Assembly: GCA_017475415.1 (NCBI GenBank)
Contig: JAFVFM010000188.1
Location: 1 to 6,817, forward strand
Source of the DNA: Solobacterium sp.
Lineage (GTDB): Bacteria; Bacillota_I; Bacilli_A; Erysipelotrichales; Erysipelotrichaceae
DNA length: 6,817 bases
Direction: 5' to 3'
Positions 1 to 5,682 of the stretch are shown one piece after another (the stretch's first letter is position 1; the number at the start of each line of letters is the position of its first letter). The position numbers were made by a program, and so were the translations under genes. The notes under the pieces were generated by a model. That model was not told where the DNA came from. It searched no databases and saw only the letters and a list, made by a program, of their open reading frames with translations.

Positions 1-990
1 ATCATACATGTCCCCAAAGCTATAGTGGAATTCCACTAGAGAAAATCCAATAAAAGTAAGAATGACCATAATCAATAAGAAACGATCTTCTTTCTTTAAT
101 CTTTCTGGAAATAAGACTGGTAAAGCGAATGGTAAATATAAAGAAGCAGCCGCTAGTTGTAAGGCATAATAAATAAACCTTTGTGCAATATGAACATCTT
201 CTCCTTCTAAATATTCCTTTTGACGATCAAGTATCGTCAAAATCACTTTATCAAATTCAAAATGCAGGAATAATCGATATCCTAGATAGGCAAAACCAGC
301 TAAGAAAACTAAGGCAAATACATATTGCCAAATACTCGCTCTGTTTTCCCTCTTACGAAAAACTTCAGTAAAAAAATAGAGTACAACCGTTAACGAAAAG
401 GCAACAATTACAATAACTGAACTACGTTTATTTAACATAGATAAGCCCGCAAAAATACCAAATAATAAGGCATATAGAGCTTTTTTCTTCTTTTCCTTAA
501 AGATACAAAAGGCGAAATAGAACATCCATATATTGATGGTAAAGAAGCTAATATCCGCCATATAAAATAAAGTTATACAAAAATCAGCTGATACCACAAA
601 AAGAATCAAAGCCATTAATTGTGTTTTAAAATGTAATAACATCTTTTTCGCTAATAAAGCTAGAGGAATAATCGCTGAGCTCATGATTGTGGCATTGATT
701 AAAGCTAAAACTTGGAATTGATGGTAGCGATTACTCATATAGAAAGCAGGGCTAATTAATATGCTATATACATAGCGATTTATGTCATATGGAATATTGC
801 TATAAACAACCGGGAAACCCCTACCTTGGACTAGATTTTGGGCATAAGAATAATATAATAATTCATCATTATATATCGATAATCGTCTTGCATAATGCCC
901 TATATATACCCAAAAAGCTACACTTGCGATAAATAATACAACCGTAGCGATAAGTAAGCGATAATCCTTCTTTTTCTTTTCTTTTGTCAT
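1..990 (-). CDS. Polytopic membrane protein, probable GT-C-type glycosyltransferase (3' end beyond window)
   Basis: The frame starts at the ATG at 988-990 and stays open for 330 codons to the left edge, so the C-terminus is missing. The translation begins with a Lys-rich cytoplasmic stretch (residues 3-9) and a first membrane helix at about 11-31. Further hydrophobic segments lie at roughly 93-113, 122-145, 147-165, 171-185, 189-208, 220-240, 272-293 and 303-320. The first outer loop carries an Asp-Glu pair (D42-E43) in the context YNDELLYYSYAQNLVQGRGF, as is typical of GT-C (ArnT/PMT/GT39-like) enzymes, which use polyprenyl-phosphate sugars outside the membrane. The start lies 2 bases after the stop of the GT4 gene and has no clear Shine-Dalgarno site, so translation is probably coupled. 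By context it would decorate or extend a surface glycan. The GT-C assignment rests on topology and the DE loop only; the sugar donor is unknown, and another polytopic membrane protein is possible. Confidence 0.75.
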   Translation of the reverse strand, partial: MTKEKKKKDYRLLIATVVLFIASVAFWVYIGHYARRLSIYNDELLYYSYAQNLVQGRGFPVVYSNIPYDINRYVYSILISPAFYMSNRYHQFQVLALINATIMSSAIIPLALLAKKMLLHFKTQLMALILFVVSADFCITLFYMADISFFTINIWMFYFAFCIFKEKKKKALYALLFGIFAGLSMLNKRSSVIVIVAFSLTVVLYFFTEVFRKRENRASIWQYVFALVFLAGFAYLGYRLFLHFEFDKVILTILDRQKEYLEGEDVHIAQRFIYYALQLAAASLYLPFALPVLFPERLKKEDRFLLIMVILTFIGFSLVEFHYSFGDMYD

Positions 991-992
991 AA

Positions 993-2075
993 TTAAAGCT
1001 CATTGAAATAATCGCGCATTTTACTGCCCACTATTTCTGGTAAATATCTTTGTATTACTTTTTCATAATCCTCACGAATGACCACAAAGGCATCTAGTAA
1101 CATTAAATCTGCTAACCTTTTTACAACCTGATCATCTAAAGAAATATATTCAATGCATTCACCAACTACTTCATGAATGGTATCTAAATCTGTCGCAATA
1201 ATTGGTTTAGCATAATTCAATACTTCTACTACCGGTATACCAAAACCTTCAGCCCTAGATGGGAAAATAAAGGCATGGCATGAAGCATATTCTTTATTGC
1301 GATTCTCTTCAGATAAATAGCCAAGGTATTCGATACCCCCTACTGCTTCCGAAACTTCCGCTAATAATTTACGAATCGCTTCTTCTCGAATCTTACCAGA
1401 TAAGCGTAAAGTACGCATTCCACCATTTCTTCTATATTCACGATAGGCATTCAGTAAAATATCTGTGCCCTTTCTTGTTTCTAGATTTCCAACATATAAG
1501 AAGGCACCATTATCTACCTCTTCTATTTTTGGTAATCTAGGCACAATAATATAACTTACTAACGACTTTTTTCCTTGTAAGGCAGGGAAATATTTCTCCG
1601 CTTCCTTCTTTGTATCATTTGAGTCATAAATATATGCATCAAAACAATCAATCGTTTTATCCATTCCATATTTGAAATAGTGTGGATAAATCATACCATA
1701 ATGTTTAGGATGGGAAAGAGGAAACATATCTTGAATACTTGCCACTAATTTCCCATAAGGATTCTCTAATTTAATTGGTACTAAGTTATTCGCTTCCCAA
1801 AAGATATCTGGCTTTTCTTCATGTATACACTGTTGTACAAAATGATAATAAGAAAATAAACCAAAATTCTTTTTCATTCCCTTACCATAACGGTAAATCG
1901 GTATACCACATTTCTCTAATTCTAATATTTCTTCACTCAAGGCAACATCTGTAACTAAAGAAAGAGAAAAATCGTTATATTCATATAACGCCTTTACCAT
2001 ATAGTATACATACATGCCTATGCCACTTGGCTTTTCACCAAGTGAGCGAGCATCTACTAAGATCTTCTTTGTCAT
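993..2075 (-). CDS. GT4-family glycosyltransferase (GT-B fold)
   Basis: This complete 360-residue cytoplasmic glycosyltransferase probably moves a sugar from a nucleotide donor onto a lipid-linked glycan. The N-terminal Rossmann half opens with ILVDARSL and a glycine loop, SGIG, at residues 17-20. The donor-binding half starts with FLYVGNLETRKG (192-203), which holds the R201-K202 pair expected near the donor phosphates. It contains the family's E-x7-E signature, E276 to E284, within SRAEGFGIPVVE. The length is normal for GT4 proteins of the WbaZ/MtfB-like mannosyl- or rhamnosyltransferase type, but specificity cannot be read from sequence. Its ATG overlaps the TGA of the GT2 gene (ATGA, 4 bases), and AGGA sits 5 bases before the start, so the start is well supported and the two genes should be translationally coupled. 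It is followed 2 bases later by the membrane protein gene. Confidence 0.93.
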   Translation of the reverse strand: MTKKILVDARSLGEKPSGIGMYVYYMVKALYEYNDFSLSLVTDVALSEEILELEKCGIPIYRYGKGMKKNFGLFSYYHFVQQCIHEEKPDIFWEANNLVPIKLENPYGKLVASIQDMFPLSHPKHYGMIYPHYFKYGMDKTIDCFDAYIYDSNDTKKEAEKYFPALQGKKSLVSYIIVPRLPKIEEVDNGAFLYVGNLETRKGTDILLNAYREYRRNGGMRTLRLSGKIREEAIRKLLAEVSEAVGGIEYLGYLSEENRNKEYASCHAFIFPSRAEGFGIPVVEVLNYAKPIIATDLDTIHEVVGECIEYISLDDQVVKRLADLMLLDAFVVIREDYEKVIQRYLPEIVGSKMRDYFNEL

Positions 2076-2893
2076 TTTTTTCCTAATCTAAGCCCTTTAT
2101 ATGCCTGTTTGCGTAAGGCATTAGGCATACGTGTCATTCCATAAGTAAAGGCTAAAGCCTTCATATATTCATATTGGTTTGTATAACCGAGTTCATGTTG
2201 TTGTTTACGTAATTCTTTATAACGCTCAAAGTATTCCTTGCCTCCACGTCTACCCGCAAAATTCTCTGATACACGTGCTTCTACTAATACTTCTTGTATA
2301 TTCCTTATTTTGTATCCTGCAGCTAATAAGCGAATCCAAAGATCATAATCTTCTATGCCCTTTACATCCCTATAGCTTCCAACAGCCTCAATTGCGGATT
2401 TACGGAACATCACTGTCATATGGTTAATGGGATTACGATATTTCCCATAAGCATATACTTCTTCATACGTAGCCGGCATATATTTTGTGCGCAAGGCCTT
2501 ACCTTCTTCCACAAATTCACTAATATTGCCCCCTACTGCTACAACATCTTCATGATTCTCTAAGAAAGTATATTGTCTTTCTAAGCGATATGGACGCATG
2601 ATATCGTCCGTATCCATACGCGCAACATATTCATTATGGCAATGTTTAAGTCCTTCACATAAGGCTATACCTAAACCTTTATTTACTTCTAAACGGACCA
2701 CAACTAAAGGGATAGTCCTTCTTAGATTATCCCGTATCACTTCTTCTAGTTGTTCATTAATTTCACCATCTACAACCAATACAATTTCACTTGCTAAAAC
2801 CGTTTGTTTATAGATACTATTCATTGCCTTACGAAAGTAAATTGGATTCTCTTTCGCATATATACTCATCAATATAGATATTGGTTTCTGCAT
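2072..2893 (-). CDS. GT2-family glycosyltransferase (GT-A fold)
   Basis: This 273-residue inverting glycosyltransferase probably adds a sugar to the lipid-linked polysaccharide repeat unit on the cytoplasmic face. Numbering from the ATG chosen here, the fold opens with PISILMSIYAKENP (about 3-17). It has the nucleotide-binding Asp of VVDG (D42), the metal-binding MDTDD motif (93-97), a conserved NHMTVMFRKSAI strand (157-168) and the catalytic-base ED of GIEDYDLW (E181-D182). These match small GT2 enzymes of capsule and exopolysaccharide clusters (AmsE/EpsE-like). An in-frame ATG lies 9 codons upstream at 2918-2920, but it has no ribosome site. The ATG at 2891-2893 has GGAG 5 bases ahead and places the start just before the first beta strand, so I prefer it. 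The gene follows the LCP gene after 49 bases and overlaps the GT4 gene by 4 bases. The substrate is unknown. Confidence 0.92.
   Translation of the reverse strand: MQKPISILMSIYAKENPIYFRKAMNSIYKQTVLASEIVLVVDGEINEQLEEVIRDNLRRTIPLVVVRLEVNKGLGIALCEGLKHCHNEYVARMDTDDIMRPYRLERQYTFLENHEDVVAVGGNISEFVEEGKALRTKYMPATYEEVYAYGKYRNPINHMTVMFRKSAIEAVGSYRDVKGIEDYDLWIRLLAAGYKIRNIQEVLVEARVSENFAGRRGGKEYFERYKELRKQQHELGYTNQYEYMKALAFTYGMTRMPNALRKQAYKGLRLGKK
2081..2084 (-). promoter_or_regulatory. Ribosome binding site of the GT4 gene
   Basis: AGGA on the minus strand is followed by five A residues and then the ATG at 2073-2075. It lies inside the last codons of the GT2 gene, so re-initiation is possible at the ATGA overlap. 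Confidence 0.7.
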
Positions 2894-2896
2894 ATA

Positions 2897-2902
2897 CTCT
2901 CC
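2897..2902 (-). promoter_or_regulatory. Ribosome binding site that decides the GT2 start
   Basis: GGAGAG on the minus strand sits directly before TAT and the ATG at 2891-2893, with GGAG 5 bases from it. The earlier in-frame ATG at 2918-2920 is preceded by GTAGTAGTAAAGT, which holds no ribosome site. This favours the shorter protein of 273 residues. Confidence 0.75.
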
Positions 2903-2942
2903 ACTGTTTGATTCTACCATACTTTACTACTACACGCATTTC

Positions 2943-4400
2943 TTACTTTTGTGTGATTCTTTCCCCTCTTAACAACATTTGTATCTCATTTTTTACTAGT
3001 TCAACCTGCGCTTCATCCGGGAAAACAACAGATAATTCTTGATAAGGAGCGATTGCACAATAAGCACCACCGGTACCTCCATCTATACGATAGGAAATCA
3101 TATCCCAATCGGTTCCTTCAACAAGTTGTTTTTGTACAAGTTTATATACACCTCTACCATAAATATTCGTTAAGAATTTACCATCTAAGCCACGTAATAA
3201 GTCCCCAAAGTGGAAGATTATTGAACGACTTGTTAATTTCTGCATAATGGCATTCATCACTAATTGTTGGTGCATGACTCTACCAAAGTCCCCATCTGGT
3301 AATGTCTTTCTTTCTCTTACATATAATAAAGCATCTTCCCCGCTTAAGGTTATAGGCCCTTCTTCAAACCAAACACTTGGATTATCCCAAAAGCCAAAGG
3401 CATATGGATTATTTACACTAACACCACCTAACGAATCAATCACTTGCCTATAAGTAGTAAAGTTTAATAATACATAATTCTTTACCTCAACCCCAAAATA
3501 ATCACCGATACCTTCTAATGTATTTTCTATACCATTTACCCCTAAGTGCGTTAGTTTGTCTGATGCATAGCCATAAGCAGGATTAGGTATATAGCTATCA
3601 CGAGGTATATTTACTTGAATTAATTGCCCGGTAGTAGGATTAACCACAACTAATATATTCACATCCGTTCTACCTAATGTAGATAATTCTCCTTCTTGAT
3701 CATTACCACCAAAGAATATCGCAAATGGCTCATTCACTAAATCTTTACTACCTTCAATTACACTATCATTGCCTTTAAGAATATAGGTAGCGATAACTTT
3801 GGTATCTTCTAAGAAATTCGCAAAGGCTTCCGTGCTTGTTAATAGAGTTTCTAGTGATGCCTTCATAATAAAAGCATCCCCTTCTCTACGATATAAACTA
3901 TCTGCACCAGAATAAATAGAATCATAATCTAAGGTTGTATATTGATTACCAATTGTATTAGATATTTCATCTAATGCATAAGTACAAGCACTTTCTTCAT
4001 AAGCCATACCTGTAATAAAAGATGCATATTGGTAATCCATTAAATTATCCGATTGATCTTTCATGACATAAACATTAATGATGACATCATTTTGGCCAAA
4101 GGAATCAAATAGCTTCAATAATTTTGCGCTATAATATGGACCCATAATCGAAACATAACCCAATATAAAAGCTAATAGTAAATTCAAAAATTTCACCAAC
4201 TTACTACGATAGAATTTTGAAGATAGGGCACCTAGAATTGCCAAAAGAAAAGCCAACCCCGCTAGTATATAAAAACACCACGATAAGGGTAAGATACCCA
4301 AGAAAAATATCACTATAGAAAATACGATGGATACCAATAAGGCTAACACCCAATAAAAGCCAGCACCAATCGCACGTTTTGTTTGTTGTTGTTCACTCAT
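2943..4400 (-). CDS. LytR-CpsA-Psr (LCP) family glycan-wall ligase, CpsA/Cps2A type
   Basis: This 485-residue membrane protein is expected to transfer an undecaprenyl-pyrophosphate-linked glycan onto peptidoglycan outside the membrane. It has three membrane segments (about 14-36, 39-60 and 68-90), an outer accessory domain (about 100-235) of the kind seen in streptococcal CpsA, and an LCP catalytic domain (about 240-390) with a short C-terminal tail. Signature residues are visible: GRTDVNIL (R244, D246), NIPRDSY (R267, D268), YVRER (R362, R364) and DGDFGRVMHQQ (D371, R374, Q378). As I recall, pneumococcal Cps2A (about 481 residues) has its pyrophosphate-binding residues at almost the same numbers, so the architecture appears conserved throughout and the enzyme should be active. 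The start is ATG with GGGGGA about 10 bases upstream, a rather long spacing. A TATAAT box lies 30 bases before it. It heads the operon with the GT2 and GT4 genes. It could instead be called LytR or TagU-like, but the three-helix form fits capsule-type CpsA better. Confidence 0.94.
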   Translation of the reverse strand: MSEQQQTKRAIGAGFYWVLALLVSIVFSIVIFFLGILPLSWCFYILAGLAFLLAILGALSSKFYRSKLVKFLNLLLAFILGYVSIMGPYYSAKLLKLFDSFGQNDVIINVYVMKDQSDNLMDYQYASFITGMAYEESACTYALDEISNTIGNQYTTLDYDSIYSGADSLYRREGDAFIMKASLETLLTSTEAFANFLEDTKVIATYILKGNDSVIEGSKDLVNEPFAIFFGGNDQEGELSTLGRTDVNILVVVNPTTGQLIQVNIPRDSYIPNPAYGYASDKLTHLGVNGIENTLEGIGDYFGVEVKNYVLLNFTTYRQVIDSLGGVSVNNPYAFGFWDNPSVWFEEGPITLSGEDALLYVRERKTLPDGDFGRVMHQQLVMNAIMQKLTSRSIIFHFGDLLRGLDGKFLTNIYGRGVYKLVQKQLVEGTDWDMISYRIDGGTGGAYCAIAPYQELSVVFPDEAQVELVKNEIQMLLRGERITQK

Positions 4401-4430
4401 GAAATACTATTCCCCCAAAGTCATAGACTA

Positions 4431-4436
4431 ATTATA
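4431..4436 (-). promoter_or_regulatory. Candidate -10 box of the LCP-glycosyltransferase operon
   Basis: A perfect TATAAT on the minus strand lies 30 bases before the LCP start codon, which would give a leader of about 24 bases containing the GGGGGA ribosome site. No good -35 is found at 16-18 bases (AGGTGT at 17), so if real it may depend on an activator. It lies directly after the CARF-nuclease gene and suggests separate control of the operon. Confidence 0.45.
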
Positions 4437-4460
4437 CATTTTTTCCTAGCCCCACACCTG

Positions 4461-4485
4461 AAAAAATAATAATCCACACATTATT
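4461..4485 (-). terminator. Weak terminator-like hairpin after the CARF-nuclease gene
   Basis: On the minus strand AATAAT, loop GTGTGG and ATTATT form a perfect 6-bp stem starting 7 bases after the nuclease stop. After one A it runs into six T residues. The stem is entirely A-T, so it is weak. Read-through into the LCP operon is likely even if it works. Confidence 0.3.
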
Positions 4486-4492
4486 CACATAT

Positions 4493-5605
4493 TTAATCGC
4501 TTTCACGCACCCAATTCTTAATTCTTTCTACTAATCTTCCTTCTCGCATATCTTTCGCTTCTAGTAAAAGTACATCTAATTCTCTAGCTTTTTCTACTAA
4601 TTCCGCATGCTCATGATTAATATCTGTACATAGAACCGATATAGAATGTTCACCACCGAATTTCACTGCATTCGCCTTCACTTCATAGATAGATTGTTGG
4701 TCATATTTACCAGACTTACAGGAAATAGAATATAATCGCCCGTCTTTAGTAGCCATAACATCTAATTCACTATTCGGATCTTCTCTATTGAATGGTTCTC
4801 CATTCCAATCGATATTGACACGTATATCTACATCATCAAACCATTTACTATCTAACATTTGGTAATAGGTTTCATATTCAAAAGCAACACCCGTATCCAC
4901 AACTAATATTTCATAATCCGGATTAACTAATTCCAAACGTATTTTTTCATGACTTGCTTCATCTATATAAAAGATTCCCTGTATACCATCAAATACATCT
5001 TTATATCTTTTATATTCATTTCTTTCTATATACCAGGCAGGTGCAGTTTCATAACGTTTCTTGAGCATAGCCATTAGCTTTGTAAAGTTAGCCCATTTCG
5101 AATTATTTTTACGCTTTACTCGCATGATTCTTTCAATTACCTTACGGCCATCATCGTCATATTTTGCTTCTGGTAAGTCCCTTACTGCTGCACCATATAA
5201 GCCTACAATATCCTTAACACTTAACTTAGGCACAAACATACTTTCATTTTGTAGAACACCATCACACAATATTTGCATTTTACGCTGTTTGAAATTTGGA
5301 TAATATAATAAACGATTCTTTTCGGCAGCTAATTGGGCAATCGTCGCTATCGCTAAATGATTCCCGCCATGTATGTCATAAGCCATATCCTCTTCATCAA
5401 TTTGAAGAATAATGTCATATAAGTGATCTTCATCATATTCGACATATTCAATTTCATGTGTTAAGTATTGATGCAATATCTTATTATGAATCATTCCTCT
5501 TTGCCTAGTTTCATACAAAAAAATTGTTTTCTCTGGCTTCTTATTCAAAGAAGTCACAATGTTTAATATCATTTCATCATCATATATTTCTACTAATGTT
5601 TTCAT
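4493..5605 (-). CDS. CARF-domain putative nuclease, DUF1887 / Card1-Can2-like
   Basis: This 370-residue protein (counted from ATG 5603-5605) matches the DUF1887 architecture of Card1, Can2 and Vibrio VC1899. An N-terminal CARF-like Rossmann domain (about 1-125) carries a glycine turn, DIHGGNH (GG at 80-81), where relatives have TGGTK. A family segment LSVKDIVGLYGA (128-139) and a linker follow. The C-terminal PD-(D/E)XK-like domain has an alpha-helix Glu (E243), SELDV with D282, then SISCKSGK with S295 and K297, and ends with the family's terminal ISVLC strand and NWV helix. Known relatives are activated by cyclic oligoadenylate made by type III CRISPR Cas10 and cut DNA and/or RNA. Here the middle acidic residue of E-x-K is Ser, so activity is uncertain. 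No cas gene or array is in view. A TTG start 8 codons upstream (5627-5629) is possible; neither start has a Shine-Dalgarno site. It has its own promoter-like sequence and stops 92 bases before the LCP gene. Confidence 0.85.
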   Translation of the reverse strand: MKTLVEIYDDEMILNIVTSLNKKPEKTIFLYETRQRGMIHNKILHQYLTHEIEYVEYDEDHLYDIILQIDEEDMAYDIHGGNHLAIATIAQLAAEKNRLLYYPNFKQRKMQILCDGVLQNESMFVPKLSVKDIVGLYGAAVRDLPEAKYDDDGRKVIERIMRVKRKNNSKWANFTKLMAMLKKRYETAPAWYIERNEYKRYKDVFDGIQGIFYIDEASHEKIRLELVNPDYEILVVDTGVAFEYETYYQMLDSKWFDDVDIRVNIDWNGEPFNREDPNSELDVMATKDGRLYSISCKSGKYDQQSIYEVKANAVKFGGEHSISVLCTDINHEHAELVEKARELDVLLLEAKDMREGRLVERIKNWVRESD

Positions 5606-5611
5606 GATACT

Positions 5612-5640
5612 ATTATACTTATGTTTCAATCATCATTAAA
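5612..5640 (-). promoter_or_regulatory. Candidate sigma-A promoter of the CARF-nuclease gene, leaderless type
   Basis: On the minus strand a perfect -10 (TATAAT, 5612-5617) stands 17 bases from a weak -35 (TTTAAT, 5635-5640; 3 of 6 matches to TTGACA). Only 6 bases separate the -10 from the ATG at 5603-5605. Transcription would therefore start at or within a base or two of the start codon, giving an mRNA with almost no leader. This fits the absence of a Shine-Dalgarno site. If the upstream TTG were the start, this promoter would lie inside the gene. Confidence 0.45.
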
Positions 5641-5654
5641 GATTACTTCCACTT

Positions 5655-5671
5655 ATTAATGTACCATTAAT
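5655..5671. promoter_or_regulatory. 17-bp perfect inverted repeat, candidate operator
   Basis: ATTAATG, a 3-base spacer (TAC on the plus strand) and CATTAAT form a perfect 7-bp inverted repeat. It lies between the membrane protein stop and the CARF-nuclease start, 14 bases upstream of that gene's candidate -35. The position and dyad symmetry suit a dimeric DNA-binding regulator. It is followed by CCTTTTT only on the plus strand, where no gene reads towards it, so a terminator for the minus-strand gene is less likely. AT-rich dyads also occur by chance. Confidence 0.35.
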
Positions 5672-5682
5672 CCTTTTTGTGA

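Noticed and set aside
183..371. A 62-codon plus-strand reading frame
   Set aside because: It lies wholly inside the minus-strand membrane protein frame, which is open for 330 codons and has clear helices. It has no recognisable domain.
2179..2427. An 82-codon plus-strand reading frame, and similar ones at 1280-1540, 2598-2813, 3053-3247, 3247-3453 and 5061-5303
   Set aside because: All are antisense to genes with recognised family motifs (GT4, GT2, LCP, DUF1887). Their translations show no domain, so they are frame shadows.
4401..4440. Two mini-ORFs before the LCP gene (ATG TAT AAT TAG and ATG ACT TTG GGG GAA TAG on the minus strand)
   Set aside because: The first overlaps the -10 box and would not be in the transcript. 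The second is five codons overlapping the ribosome site. Both are easily explained by chance in AT-rich sequence.
5655..5680. Inverted repeat plus T-run as an intrinsic terminator
   Set aside because: The T-run follows the dyad only on the plus strand, where no gene ends. Downstream of the dyad on the minus strand there is no T-run.
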